39,929 nt of DNA from Avimonoglobus sp965151315 (GCA_965151315.1 CBCTZG010000019.1:1-39929); one strand, 5' to 3'; positions 16,601-25,304 are shown, numbered from the stretch's first letter. Made by a program: numbers and translations. Notes: generated by a model from the letters alone, not told the origin.

Positions 16601-17217
16601 TCCAGCGGCTTGATCCGGCCCTCCAGTTCAGCGGTAATATCGCTGATGCGGGTCAGATTCTCCGTAACAGACGCCAGCTTCCGCAATGCCTCGTCTTTTC
16701 TGTGCTTATATTTTGACACGCCGGCCGCTTCCTCAAAAAAGCTCCGCCGGTCCTCCGCCTTTGTGGATAGGATCTGGGAAACATTTCCCTGCCCAATCAT
16801 GGAATACCCGTCCCGGCCAAGGCCTGTATCCATAAAAAGCTCATGAATATCCTTTAAGCGGCAGTTTGCCTTGTTGATCTGATAAGCGCTTTCTCCGGAA
16901 CGGAATACCCGCCGGGTAACCACGATTTCGTCAAATTCAATGGGAAACAGCTTGTCACTGTTGTCTAAAACCAGGCTGACCTCCGCGAAATTCACTGGTT
17001 TACGGGTGGCGGTTCCAGCAAAAATAACGTCCTGCATATTTGAGCCCCGGAGTGATTTTGCGCTCATTTCGCCCATAACCCAGCGGATCGCGTCGGAAAT
17101 ATTGCTTTTGCCGCTGCCATTGGGACCGACGACTGAGGTAACCCCCTGCCCGAATTCCAGGACGGTTTTATCTGCAAATGATTTAAAGCCTTGAAGTTCA
17201 ATCCGTTTTAAGTACAA
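13651..17217 (-). CDS. smc: Chromosome segregation ATPase SMC
   Basis: 1188 residues, close to the Bacillus SMC length. Condensin-type ATPase that loops and compacts chromosomes with ScpA/ScpB. Domain order: N-terminal head with Walker A GPNGSGKSN near residue 32; long coiled coil to about 500; glycine-rich hinge (about 505-625); second coiled coil; C-terminal head with signature NLYSGGEKSFIAIALLF and Walker B CILDEIDAALDD. The start is taken as TTG 17217, because the encoded (M)YLKRIELQGFKSFADKT is the family N-terminus and GAGGGG lies 5-6 nt upstream. The longer frame to 17244 would overlap the radical SAM gene. Only two bases separate it from that gene's stop. Confidence 0.97.
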   Translation of the reverse strand: MYLKRIELQGFKSFADKTVLEFGQGVTSVVGPNGSGKSNISDAIRWVMGEMSAKSLRGSNMQDVIFAGTATRKPVNFAEVSLVLDNSDKLFPIEFDEIVVTRRVFRSGESAYQINKANCRLKDIHELFMDTGLGRDGYSMIGQGNVSQILSTKAEDRRSFFEEAAGVSKYKHRKDEALRKLASVTENLTRISDITAELEGRIKPLENQSKKARRYMELYTEYKKLDVSISLIAIEGNKAASLSAAQQYESVEEEIAQLRARETEIEARQSALYEKSRKKDEEQAAKNQDLMDNEAKSMAAKNAISIAENDIKNNMAMADRIEQEIAALNQKNADAEEQIETLKQDISRQEQDSKGLFDRFTQIQQENETVFARLNQYRLEIDQVKGDIIERMNAVSAKKANINGIEALRKSFLERREAVESDLKSHGQGVEDIQARLLENSRESAEKKEKMVAMQDRIHQRTARLETLQAEFAQRGRQIGQMEVELNSKTSKRRILEGMENDYEGYAKSVKAVLKAPELRRLSIYGTVSGLIDVEKKYVTAIEIGLGGALQNIVVETEEDAKSAIAYLRGARAGRATFLPVSSVNGRTLDNIREISGEPGVIGLASGLIRYDKKYDGIMKSLLGRVVVVDTIDNAIALSRKYGYRFRTVTLEGDILNTGGAMSGGSVNKVSGFLSRASEIKALTEDIAALSKNLAQLKGEQTRQGEEIRNINGQLASYTPLLREYENDVLVLENTAAHLQNSLETSGESERALSEELRQIEAQLAQSGDEIAGAINAIRQDEREIAALNEKVEGLESDYEKTAADKDAKAKLLMDETLRLRTIEKDIEAAQNTIRDIQALMAENQRLIQEKSVDRQSVEERIAAAKKTIQSKNTEISEIETLSQEIRGQIAVIEADKAGIVEGLKGIQNTNKDLTDKLILLQQELARLEGRREKLQNDLEGTINRLWDEYELTPVAAQELRIPIENEAESKKYTSELRGKIKALGSVNLDAVQEYQETKDRFTFLSGQKADLEKSQDNLNKVIDSMQELMEEHFQKQFDAINKSFGHVFRELFGGGSGRLYLSDPRDVMESGIEIEVQLPGKGLQNINLYSGGEKSFIAIALLFAILEVKPTPFCILDEIDAALDDVNVARFATYLKNYMAQTQFIVITHRRGTMEAANILYGVTMQEKGVSKLLSLKIDDVEDEMLG

Positions 17218-17219
17218 AG

Positions 17220-18224
17220 TTACCCCTCTTTCTTTCGCCAGCACACATCCCCTGGCCGGACGCTGCTGTCGCCGCTGATTTGAATATCTAAGCCGAATTC
17301 CGCCCGGAGCCGCAGAATATTGCGTTTCCGGTTCCCTACCGCCTTGGACAGCTCTCGTGGGTGTACCAAAATTATACCCGATCCCTGCCGCTTGAGTGTT
17401 TTTACCATTTTCTCGAAATAAATCTCACTTTCACACAGCTCCCGGAAAGCACTGTGAAACGGCCCGGCAACCACCGCGCCGCCAGGCGAGATCTCCTCCG
17501 TGGTCTGTAACGATACACGGATCACAGGGATTTTTGCCTCCTGAAACAGCATCAGCAGATCCTTACAAAGCTCCACCGCCTCTTTAAGCGTCTGCGGATG
17601 ATATTCGCCGTTTTGATACATTCGTTCCAGCTCCGTATCCCTGACCACAAGGGTGGGATAAATCCGCACAAAATCCGGAGAAAGACCGATGATTTTCTGA
17701 GCCGTAGCCCTGGATTTTTCCAGGGTATCCCCGGGCAGGCCAGTCATCATCTGCAGACCGATCTGAAACGGGTATTGGCGCAGGATGCCAACAGCTTCCG
17801 CCACATCCGCCGCTGTATGCCCACGGCGGGACGCTTGCAGCACATCTGCATCCATGCTCTGTACACCGAGCTCCACAGTCGTCACCCCGAATTCAGCAAG
17901 CTGTGCGCAAATCACCGGGTCGATGTAATCCGGCCGGGTAGACAGGCGGATGCCGCGAATTTTCCCACTTTTTACAAACGGATACGCCGCAGCCAAAAGC
18001 CGCCGCTGCTCCGAGAGGCCGAGCCCGGTGAAACTGCCGCCGAAAAAGGCGGCTTCAATGGCCCCGCTGGCTGGAAGTATTTTTAGATAGGCTTTTATGG
18101 TCTCATCAACCACTTCCGGCGTAGCCGGTGCCACTTCGCCGGCAATATGCTTCTGATTGCAGAAAACACATTGGAACGGGCAGCCCAAGTGGGGCACGAA
18201 AATCGGAATATTATAATGCTTCAT
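17220..18224 (-). CDS. Radical SAM protein, Elp3-like, of the rnc-smc cluster
   Basis: 334 residues. CX3CX2C cluster motif in HLGCPFQCVFCNQ (about residues 10-22) for a 4Fe-4S centre and S-adenosylmethionine, followed by FFGGSFTGL and RLSTRPDYID, which are typical of the Elp3/HemN-like subgroup. It lacks the acetyltransferase domain of true Elp3. The substrate is unknown. Proteins of this type recur between rnc and smc in Clostridia, which suggests an RNA-related role; that is inference. Start chosen at ATG 18224 (MKHYNIPIFVPH). It overlaps the rnc end by 14 bases and has only a weak Shine-Dalgarno, so translation is likely coupled. Confidence 0.85.
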   Translation of the reverse strand: MKHYNIPIFVPHLGCPFQCVFCNQKHIAGEVAPATPEVVDETIKAYLKILPASGAIEAAFFGGSFTGLGLSEQRRLLAAAYPFVKSGKIRGIRLSTRPDYIDPVICAQLAEFGVTTVELGVQSMDADVLQASRRGHTAADVAEAVGILRQYPFQIGLQMMTGLPGDTLEKSRATAQKIIGLSPDFVRIYPTLVVRDTELERMYQNGEYHPQTLKEAVELCKDLLMLFQEAKIPVIRVSLQTTEEISPGGAVVAGPFHSAFRELCESEIYFEKMVKTLKRQGSGIILVHPRELSKAVGNRKRNILRLRAEFGLDIQISGDSSVRPGDVCWRKKEG

Positions 18225-18891
18225 GACGCATCTTTTCCAGGGCGTTTTTCGCGGCGTTTTGTTCCGCCTCTTTTTTACTTTGTCCGCTGCCGGCACCGAT
18301 CACTTTTTCTCCTAATGTCACCTGCACAGAGAAATCCTTATGATGATCTGGCCCCTGTTCTGCAATTACCGTATAGACAATCCGTTCCCGGCTGTGTTTT
18401 TGGATAATTTCCTGCAGCGTGGTTTTGTAATCATGCCATGACCCGCCGTGCAGCGCAGCCTGCAGGGCGTCGTGCATCTGTTCCAGCAGCCATTTCCGGA
18501 CAGTTTCCAAGTCGCTGTCTAAATAAATCGCGGCAATGATCGCTTCATAGGCATCGGACAAAACGGAATCCCGATCCCTGCCGCCGGTATTTTCTTCGCC
18601 CTTCCCTAAAAGGATGTTTGTCCCTAAATCAATTTTTCGGGCTAACGCCGCCAATGCAGGCTCACAAACCAAGGAAGCTCTAAGCTTTGACAGGTTTCCC
18701 TCATTTTCCTTGGCCAGGGACTGGTATAAATATGTGCTGACAACTAAACTCAGCACAGAATCTCCCAAAAATTCCATCCGTTCGTTATATTCGCAATGAT
18801 GTTCGTTGGCATATGAGCTGTGGGTTAAAGCGGTTTTCAATAGCTGCCGGTCCGTAAACGGATATCCCAGCTTAGATTCAAAATCTGTCAT
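18211..18891 (-). CDS. rnc: Ribonuclease III
   Basis: 226 residues. Endonuclease for double-stranded RNA, including rRNA precursors and structured mRNAs. The signature ERMEFLGDSVL is at 37-47, the second acidic pair at about 113-117 (SDAYEAIIAAIYLD), and a C-terminal dsRNA-binding domain runs from about 152 to 222 (SGQSKKEAEQNAAKNAL). Start ATG 18891 with AGGAAGG 9 nt upstream. An intrinsic terminator lies between fabF and this gene, so rnc depends on readthrough or on a promoter I cannot identify. Confidence 0.96.
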   Translation of the reverse strand: MTDFESKLGYPFTDRQLLKTALTHSSYANEHHCEYNERMEFLGDSVLSLVVSTYLYQSLAKENEGNLSKLRASLVCEPALAALARKIDLGTNILLGKGEENTGGRDRDSVLSDAYEAIIAAIYLDSDLETVRKWLLEQMHDALQAALHGGSWHDYKTTLQEIIQKHSRERIVYTVIAEQGPDHHKDFSVQVTLGEKVIGAGSGQSKKEAEQNAAKNALEKMRHEAL

Positions 18892-18916
18892 TATGATATA
18901 CCTTCCTCTTCATTTC

Positions 18917-18959
18917 AAAAAACGAAAAGCAGGGTTGTGCACTGACAACCCTCTTTTCG
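18917..18959 (-). terminator. Terminator between fabF and rnc
   Basis: Minus strand: stem CGAAAAGAGGGTTGT / ACAACCCTGCTTTTCG with one extra base, 6-nt loop, then six T. It begins just after the fabF stop and probably reduces, rather than abolishes, transcription into rnc-smc-ftsY. Confidence 0.85.
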
Positions 18960-18960
18960 G

Positions 18961-20199
18961 TCAATCTGTATATTTTTTAAATACGATCGTGGCATTATGT
19001 CCGCCAAATCCAAGGGAGTTGGACATTGCGTATTCCACCGGCTGCCGCCGCCCTTGATTGGGAACAATATCCAGATCGCACTCTGGGTCTGGATTTTGGT
19101 AATTGATCGTCGCGGGAATAAATCCATCCCGGATCGCCAGTACGCAAACAATCGCCTCGACACCGCCGGCGGCGCCCAGCAGATGACCGGTCATGGACTT
19201 GGTAGAGCTGACCGCCACAGATTTTGCCGCGTCTTGGAAAACGCTTTTGATCGCGGCGGTTTCAAAGCTGTCGTTATACTTTGTAGAGGTGCCATGGGCG
19301 TTGATATAGGTGATATCAGAAGGTGTCACACCCGCATCCGCGATCGCCAGCTCCATGGCCTTCGCACCGCCTTCTCCGCCGGGGATCGGGCTGGTGATAT
19401 GGTAAGCGTCGTCTGTGGCGCCGTATCCTGCCATCTCACAAATGATCTTCGCCCCCCGGGCCTTCGCGTGCTCCAGCTCTTCCAGTACAATAAAACCGGC
19501 GCCCTCTCCCATCACAAAGCCGTCCCGTTCCGCGTCAAACGGCCGGGACGCGCGTTTTGGATCTTCGTTGTGGGTAGACATCGCTTTCATACTGCAAAAG
19601 CCTGCAAAAGACAGCGGTGTAATAGCCGCTTCCGCACCGCCGGCGATAATTACGTCATTCGCGCCGTATTGAATATGGCGGAACGCGTCACCGATGGCGT
19701 TTGTTCCAGACGCGCAGGCGGATACCACATTTTCATTGATGCCCTTTGCGCCAAACTTGATGGCGATCTGAGCCGCGCCCATATTGGAGATCATCATCGG
19801 GATAAAGAACGGGCTTACCCGCCCAGGTCCGCGGTCTAACAAGGTTTTGTGCTGTTCTTCCAGGGTCGCGATCCCGCCGATTCCGGAGCCTGTGATTACG
19901 CCAACCCGCCAGGGGTCCTCCTTCTCCATATCAATGCCTGCATCCCGCATAGCCTCGTTTGCCGCGATCAGGGCAAGCTGGGTGTACCGGTCCATTTTCC
20001 GGGCTTCCTTTTTATCAATATAATCCGTGGGTTCAAATCCCTTCAGTTCGCCTGCGATTTGGCATTTAAATTCCGAGGGGTCAAAGCTTTTTACGGTGTC
20101 AATACCGCAGACTCCTTTTTGAATCGAATCCCAGAATGCGTCCTTGTCGTTGCCGATCGGCGTAACAGCGCCGACGCCGGTTACCACTACTCTTCTCAT
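18961..20199 (-). CDS. fabF: Beta-ketoacyl-ACP synthase II
   Basis: 412 residues. Condensing enzyme that elongates acyl-ACP with malonyl-ACP. The Cys-His-His triad is clear: Cys in VVSACASGTNAIGD (about 165), His in INAHGTSTKYND (about 303) and His in KSMTGHLLGAAG (about 340). Start at ATG 20199 (MRRVVVTGVGAVTP), with GAGGTG 9 nt upstream; a frame extending to 20235 has no support. It follows acpP after a 122-bp gap that contains a terminator hairpin. Confidence 0.97.
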   Translation of the reverse strand: MRRVVVTGVGAVTPIGNDKDAFWDSIQKGVCGIDTVKSFDPSEFKCQIAGELKGFEPTDYIDKKEARKMDRYTQLALIAANEAMRDAGIDMEKEDPWRVGVITGSGIGGIATLEEQHKTLLDRGPGRVSPFFIPMMISNMGAAQIAIKFGAKGINENVVSACASGTNAIGDAFRHIQYGANDVIIAGGAEAAITPLSFAGFCSMKAMSTHNEDPKRASRPFDAERDGFVMGEGAGFIVLEELEHAKARGAKIICEMAGYGATDDAYHITSPIPGGEGGAKAMELAIADAGVTPSDITYINAHGTSTKYNDSFETAAIKSVFQDAAKSVAVSSTKSMTGHLLGAAGGVEAIVCVLAIRDGFIPATINYQNPDPECDLDIVPNQGRRQPVEYAMSNSLGFGGHNATIVFKKYTD

Positions 20200-20265
20200 G
20201 GTTCGTTTCACCTCATATACTCTATTATGTTTCATCTATCTAAAATTAGTCAATACCATTCAAAA

Positions 20266-20317
20266 AGCTAACCGAGCAGGGCGGGAACAGGAAATCTGTT
20301 TGTCCCGCCCTTAGCTT
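20266..20317 (-). terminator. Terminator-like hairpin between acpP and fabF
   Basis: Inner perfect stem AGGGCGGGA / TCCCGCCCT (20278-20286 with 20303-20311), extended by outer arms AAGCTA / TAGCTT across a 7-nt bulge, and followed on the minus strand by TTT. It may let acpP be made in excess over fabF. Confidence 0.7.
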
Positions 20318-20321
20318 CGAT

Positions 20322-20552
20322 TTATTCTCTTTCTTTAATGTAATTTACAGCGTCGCCGACAGTTGAAATCTTTTCTGCATCCGCATCCGGAATTTCAATA
20401 TCAAATTCTGTCTCTAAACCCATGATCAGTTCAACAATGTCCAAAGAATCAGCGCCCAGATCGTCAATAAAAGACGCCTCCATTGTTACGGCTGCTTCAT
20501 CAACGCTCAGCTGCTCTACAACGACTGCCTTTACCTTTTCAAAAACGTCCAT
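20322..20552 (-). CDS. acpP: Acyl carrier protein
   Basis: 76 residues, acidic, four-helix carrier. The phosphopantetheine attachment site is Ser36 in LGADSLDIVELIMGLE. The 4'-phosphopantetheine comes from coenzyme A, whose synthesis genes lie near the left end of the window. Start at ATG 20552 with GGAGGTGA 5 nt upstream; a GTG three codons earlier lies inside that ribosome site and is rejected. Confidence 0.98.
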   Translation of the reverse strand: MDVFEKVKAVVVEQLSVDEAAVTMEASFIDDLGADSLDIVELIMGLETEFDIEIPDADAEKISTVGDAVNYIKERE

Positions 20553-20592
20553 CCCAGTCACCTCCTTTCACGTCTATGCGCTTTCGCATAGC

Positions 20593-21333
20593 TTACATTA
20601 CCAGACCGCCGTCCACATGGATGACCTGGCCAGTGATATAGCTTGCCATATCCGAGGCCAGGAACGCCGCCGCGTTGGCGACATCCTCTGCCGCCCCGAA
20701 TCTGGACAGCGGAATCGCGTCAAAATATTGTTTTTTTACATCCTCCGAAAGCTGGTCTGTCATCGCTGAAGCGATAAAACCGGGAGCGATGGCGTTTGCC
20801 CGGATCCCTTTTTTCGCAAATTCTTTCGCGGTTGTTTTCGTCAAACCAATTAAGCCAGCTTTAGACGCGGAGTAATTGGCCTGCCCGGCATTCCCCATAA
20901 CGCCTACGACCGAGGCGATATTGATAATTGCGCCGTTCTTCTGCTTCATCATCGGCCGAGCCGCCGCCTTAATGCAGTGGAACGCGCCCTTTAGATTGAT
21001 ATCCATTACTGTATCCCAGTCCTCGTCGGACATCCGAAGCATTAAACCGTCCCGTGTAATTCCCGCATTGTTTACAAGTATATCAATTGTACCGAATTTG
21101 TCAAGTGTTTCCTGGATTAAATTTTGTACATCTTCAAAATTTCTCACATCGCCCTTGACTACGATGCAGTCTGCGCCCAGCTGTTTGATTTCCCCGCAGG
21201 TCTCGTCAGCGCTGGCTGACGCGGGGATATCGTTAATAACAATATTGGCGCCCAGGCTTGCCATTTTCATAGCGATCGATTTCCCGATCCCCCGGCCGGA
21301 ACCGGTAATCACTGCTGTTTTTCCCTGTAACAT
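20593..21333 (-). CDS. fabG: 3-oxoacyl-ACP reductase
   Basis: 246 residues. NADPH-dependent reduction of beta-ketoacyl-ACP. Short-chain dehydrogenase features: TGSGRGIG nucleotide loop (10-17), NNAG (88-91), catalytic Ser141, Tyr154 and Lys158 (YSASK), and a PGF turn after the active site. The ATG lies one base beyond the fabD stop, with GGGGGTG upstream inside the fabD end, indicating coupled translation. Confidence 0.97.
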   Translation of the reverse strand: MLQGKTAVITGSGRGIGKSIAMKMASLGANIVINDIPASASADETCGEIKQLGADCIVVKGDVRNFEDVQNLIQETLDKFGTIDILVNNAGITRDGLMLRMSDEDWDTVMDINLKGAFHCIKAAARPMMKQKNGAIINIASVVGVMGNAGQANYSASKAGLIGLTKTTAKEFAKKGIRANAIAPGFIASAMTDQLSEDVKKQYFDAIPLSRFGAAEDVANAAAFLASDMASYITGQVIHVDGGLVM

Positions 21334-21334
21334 A

Positions 21335-22270
21335 TTAACCGCACACCCCCGTCAACGTTTTTTCCAAAGAAGCCATATCTTCCGCGTTATATGTAGCCAC
21401 ATCCCGGTTGATCTTTTTAATAAAGCCGCTCAAGGTCTTGCCGGGGCCGATTTCGATAAAGGTATCCACGCCGTCCGCCAGCATCCGGCGGATTGATTTT
21501 TCCCAAAGTACGGAATTGGAAACCTGCTTTACCAGAAGCGGGATAATATCCGCCTTATCCGCTACATAGTCCGCAGTTACATTGGTGATAACCGGGATCC
21601 GCATATCATGTACTGTTACATTTTCAAATTCCTTCTGGAGCTTTTCACCGGCGCCTATGAGCATACTGCAGTGGAACGGCGCGGATACTGGCAAAAGCAT
21701 AGCCCGTTTCGCCCCCGCCTCTTTAGCCAGGGCACAGCAGGCTTCTACAGCCTTGACCTCGCCGGATACAACGATTTGCCCCGGGCAATTAAAGTTTGCG
21801 GGCTCACAGATTCCTTCCGCAGATGCCTTTTCACAGCACTCGATCACCGCATCCGGCGCCAAAGCAATAATCGCCGCCATTGCGCCGACACCCTGCGGGA
21901 CCTCTTCCTGCATATATTTGCCGCGCTTTTTCACCAGCTTGACCGCCTCGCCAAAGCGCAAAGATCCAGATGCGATGTGTGCGGTATATTCGCCTAGGCT
22001 CAATCCGGCTACAACATCCGCCTTTACCCCCTTTCCCTCCAAGACCCGCAGCGCCGCCGTGCTCATGGTCACAACTGTTGGCTGTGTGTTTTCCGTGATC
22101 ATCAGCGTGTCCGCGTCGCCCCGGAAAATCATCTCCTCAACATCAAACCCCAGGCTCTGCGAAGCCTCTTCAAATACCTGCTTCGCACAAGCAAAATGAT
22201 CCGCCAGCTCCTGTCCCATGCCAACAGCTTGGGCGCCTTGTCCGGCAAATACAAACGCTGTTTTTCCCAT
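21335..22270 (-). CDS. fabD: Malonyl-CoA:ACP transacylase
   Basis: 311 residues. Moves malonyl from CoA to ACP. FAGQGAQ at 8-14, nucleophile Ser91 in GLSLGEY, catalytic His near 200 in PFHCSML, and GNTxxx-like C-terminal SNSVLWEKSIRRM. Start ATG 22270 (MGKTAFVFAGQGAQ), with AGGAGG 6 nt upstream; a 29-codon upstream extension overlaps fabK and lacks support. Confidence 0.97.
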   Translation of the reverse strand: MGKTAFVFAGQGAQAVGMGQELADHFACAKQVFEEASQSLGFDVEEMIFRGDADTLMITENTQPTVVTMSTAALRVLEGKGVKADVVAGLSLGEYTAHIASGSLRFGEAVKLVKKRGKYMQEEVPQGVGAMAAIIALAPDAVIECCEKASAEGICEPANFNCPGQIVVSGEVKAVEACCALAKEAGAKRAMLLPVSAPFHCSMLIGAGEKLQKEFENVTVHDMRIPVITNVTADYVADKADIIPLLVKQVSNSVLWEKSIRRMLADGVDTFIEIGPGKTLSGFIKKINRDVATYNAEDMASLEKTLTGVCG

Positions 22271-22286
22271 ATGCATCCTCCTGTTC

Positions 22287-23225
22287 TTAAAGCTTTTCTG
22301 CAACCCCTTGTAAAATCCCGTCAATACCCTTGAATAAATCCTGAATAATTTCCGCACAGGGCTGAATCTCGTGTACCATTGCCGCGCTTTGCCCGGCCAT
22401 CAGCGAACCCATTTCCACATCGCCGTCCTCAAACGCCCGGCGCAGGCCGCCAACGCCCAGGGCTTCAATTTCCGCAAAGCTGGCGCCTTCTTTTTCCAGG
22501 CGTTCATATTCCTTGGTCAGCTTATTTTTCAGGGCCCGTACCGGCGCGCCATTGGAACGGCCGGTTACCACCGCGTCCCGATCCTTGGCTTTCAGCACTG
22601 CCTGCTTATAATTATCATGCGCCAGGCACTCCGTTGAGCAAATAAACCGTGTGCCCACCTGAATTCCGTCCGCGCCCAGCGCAAGCGCTGCGGCGGTTCC
22701 CCGGGCGTCAGCGATTCCGCCGGCAGCGACTACCGGCACACTAACCGCTTCTTTGACCTGTGGTACCAGCACCATAGTCGTCAGCTCGCCGATGTGCCCA
22801 CCAGCCTCCGTACCCTCCGCGATAATGGCGTCCGCACCGGATTTTTCCATTTTTTTTGCCAGCGCCACGCTGGGCACAACCGGCAAAACCTTGATCCCAG
22901 CCGCTTTCAGATCTGGGATATATTTCGCGGGATTACCTGCCCCTGTTGCTGCCACCGCCGGCTTTTCTTCCAAAACAACCTGCATGACCTCCTCCGCAAA
23001 GGGCGACATCAGCATAACATTCACGCCAAACGGTTTGTCCGTCAGTTCCCGGGCCTTCCGGATCTGCGCCCGGACAACATCTCCCGGTGCGCCGCCTGCC
23101 GCGATCAGGCCAAGCCCGCCGCCGTTGGAAACCGCCGCTGCCAGCTCAGCGGTTGCGACCCAGGCCATACCGCCCTGGATCACCGGATATTCGATCCCAA
23201 GCAATGTACACAATTTTGATTTCAT
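22287..23225 (-). CDS. fabK: FMN-dependent enoyl-ACP reductase II
   Basis: 312 residues. TIM-barrel flavoprotein of the nitronate monooxygenase/FabK family that completes each elongation cycle. Recognisable are VIQGGMAWVA at the N-terminus, EGTEAGGHIG (substrate/His region) and the FMN phosphate segment VVAAGGIADARGTAAALALGADGIQVG (shown as family block, residues about 170-196). Its location inside the fab cluster supports FabK and not a nitronate-detoxifying relative. FabK is insensitive to triclosan. Start ATG 23225 with AAAGGGG 7 nt upstream. Confidence 0.93.
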   Translation of the reverse strand: MKSKLCTLLGIEYPVIQGGMAWVATAELAAAVSNGGGLGLIAAGGAPGDVVRAQIRKARELTDKPFGVNVMLMSPFAEEVMQVVLEEKPAVAATGAGNPAKYIPDLKAAGIKVLPVVPSVALAKKMEKSGADAIIAEGTEAGGHIGELTTMVLVPQVKEAVSVPVVAAGGIADARGTAAALALGADGIQVGTRFICSTECLAHDNYKQAVLKAKDRDAVVTGRSNGAPVRALKNKLTKEYERLEKEGASFAEIEALGVGGLRRAFEDGDVEMGSLMAGQSAAMVHEIQPCAEIIQDLFKGIDGILQGVAEKL

Positions 23226-23258
23226 TTCCATACCCCTTTCGATCACATTCAGGCAAAA

Positions 23259-24236
23259 TCATATCTCCAGTACAGCCGCGCCCCATGTCAAGCCGCCGCC
23301 AAACCCTACGATAACGACCCTATCGCCTTTTTTTACCTTCCCTTCCCGCACCGCTTCACATAAAGCGACCGGAATCGAGGCCGCCGACGTATTGCCGTAC
23401 TTTTGAATATTCACAAATACCTTGTCATCAGAAACACCCATGCGCTTTGCCGCTCCGTAGATAATGCGGGTATTGGCCTGATGCGGTACGATCAGCGCAA
23501 TATCGTCGATCGTCAGTCCTGCCTCCGCAATGACCTGCTTGGCCGCCTCTGCCATAATTTTTACAGCAAATTTCATGACCTCTGCCCCAGCCATCCAAAT
23601 GGTGGATTTATTTTTACCCACACGCTTTTCTGTTTCCGCCTCGTCCTCCCGACACGCCAGGCAAGTCAGCTTATCACCGTCTTCACCCTTCGCGCCAATA
23701 TGGACAGATAAAATCCCGCTTTCCTCCGCGGCCTCCAAAACCGCCGCGCCGGCGGCATCCCCAAACAGGATGCAGGTGCTCCGGTCCCGATAGTCCGTGA
23801 TTCTGCTGAGGGAATCCGCGCCTACGATCAAAATCTTTTGATAAAACCCAGTTTCAATAAACTGCTTTGCCACGGTCAGGGCGGTGACAAATCCGGAGCA
23901 CGCCGCATTTAAATCAAACGCGGCAGCCTTCGCGGCGCCTAAATTTTTCTGCACGACACAAGCGCAAGAGGGGGTAAAATAGTCCGGCGTAATAGTAGCA
24001 ATAATGATTAAATCCAAATCCGCCGCGGCAACGCCGGCGTCCGCCAAAGCCGCCTGGGCCGCCTTTGTTGCAATATCAGTAGTGTATTCGTCCTCTGCCG
24101 TGATCCTGCGCTCTTTAATTCCCGTGCGCTGGGTAATCCACTCGTCGTTGGTTTCTACGATCTGTTCCATGTAAGCGTTATCGTAGATTTTTTCCGGCAC
24201 ATACAGCCCATATCCTGTGATTCTTGCCTTTTTCAT
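23259..24236 (-). CDS. fabH: Beta-ketoacyl-ACP synthase III
   Basis: 325 residues. Starts fatty acid synthesis by condensing acyl-CoA with malonyl-ACP. Cys113 in NAACSGFVTAL, His in VPHQANTRI and Asn in YGNTSAASIPVAL form the active site. Start ATG 24236 (MKKARITGYGLYVPE); the best Shine-Dalgarno, AAAGG, is 12 nt away, so initiation may rely on coupling with plsX, whose stop is about 27 nt upstream. Primer choice (straight or branched) is not readable from sequence. Confidence 0.96.
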   Translation of the reverse strand: MKKARITGYGLYVPEKIYDNAYMEQIVETNDEWITQRTGIKERRITAEDEYTTDIATKAAQAALADAGVAAADLDLIIIATITPDYFTPSCACVVQKNLGAAKAAAFDLNAACSGFVTALTVAKQFIETGFYQKILIVGADSLSRITDYRDRSTCILFGDAAGAAVLEAAEESGILSVHIGAKGEDGDKLTCLACREDEAETEKRVGKNKSTIWMAGAEVMKFAVKIMAEAAKQVIAEAGLTIDDIALIVPHQANTRIIYGAAKRMGVSDDKVFVNIQKYGNTSAASIPVALCEAVREGKVKKGDRVVIVGFGGGLTWGAAVLEI

Positions 24237-24263
24237 GGTTTTAACATCCCTTTCCAAACTTTG

Positions 24264-25271
24264 TTATTGTTTTTCATCCGTGTTCATATCTATAACAGAT
24301 GCGCTGATATTTTCGATTAAATTTGCTTCCACGAATTTCTTTGCCTGAATGACCGCAGAATAAGCAGCCTTGACGTCTGAGGAACCATGTCCCTTGATCA
24401 CCGGCTTTTTTACGCCCAGCAAAGGCGCGCCGCCGTATTCCCGATAATCCATCATCTTTTTAAACTCGCCGATGCCGCCCCGGACAAATAAGCCGCCAAG
24501 CTTAGTAGCAAAGTTTTTCATAAACATCTGCTTAACCATTCTGGCGATGACGGCGCCCATTCCTTCTACGGTCTTTAGAATCACATTTCCGACAAAGCCA
24601 TCGCATACAATGACGTCCGCAGTGCCTTCCATCACGTCACGGCCCTCAATATTGCCAATAAAATGGATGTCTGCCGCTCGCAGCAGCGGATAGGTTTCCT
24701 TCGTTAAGGCGTCGCCCTTTCCTTCTTCCTCGCCGTTGCTGATCAGGCCTACCGTTGGGCTTGGAATATCCAGCACGTTTTTCATATAAATGCTGCCCAT
24801 CACTGCGAACTGCACCAGGTTTATATCACGGCAGTTGGTGTTTGCGCCGGCGTCAATCAAAAGCTTTGGCCCCTTTGCCGTTGGCAGAAGCGTTGCCAAG
24901 GCCGGCCGGTGTACGCCCTTGATCCGTCCCACAACCAAAAGCCCTGTTGCCAGCAAGGCCCCAGTATTGCCCATTGACAAAAGCGCATCTCCGCCGCCGT
25001 TTCGCAAAAGCCTGCCGCCAACAACGACAGACGCGTTTTTTTTCGTCCGTACAGCTTTGGCCGGTTCCTCATGATTCGAGATTACCTCGTCAGCATGCAC
25101 AATTGCAATCCGGTCCGCCGGATATCTGTATTTTTTCAGTTCTGTTTGGATAATCTGCTCGTTTCCGACAAATACAATTTCCATATCCAGTTCATTTGCC
25201 GCTTTCACCCCAGCCGCAACCGGAACTTGCGGGGCGTTGTCGCCGCCCATGGCGTCAATGATGATTTTCAT
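24264..25271 (-). CDS. plsX: Phosphate acyltransferase PlsX
   Basis: 335 residues. Converts acyl-ACP to acyl-phosphate for PlsY in phospholipid synthesis. Family N-terminus MKIIIDAMGGDNAP, and the blocks HADEVISNHEEPAKAVR, LIDAGANTNCR and DVIVCDGFVGNVILK are intact. It is the second gene of the FapR-controlled operon, 33 bp after fapR. Confidence 0.97.
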   Translation of the reverse strand: MKIIIDAMGGDNAPQVPVAAGVKAANELDMEIVFVGNEQIIQTELKKYRYPADRIAIVHADEVISNHEEPAKAVRTKKNASVVVGGRLLRNGGGDALLSMGNTGALLATGLLVVGRIKGVHRPALATLLPTAKGPKLLIDAGANTNCRDINLVQFAVMGSIYMKNVLDIPSPTVGLISNGEEEGKGDALTKETYPLLRAADIHFIGNIEGRDVMEGTADVIVCDGFVGNVILKTVEGMGAVIARMVKQMFMKNFATKLGGLFVRGGIGEFKKMMDYREYGGAPLLGVKKPVIKGHGSSDVKAAYSAVIQAKKFVEANLIENISASVIDMNTDEKQ

Positions 25272-25304
25272 TCTTCATCGAATTCCTTTCCTACTTTCCC
25301 ATTG

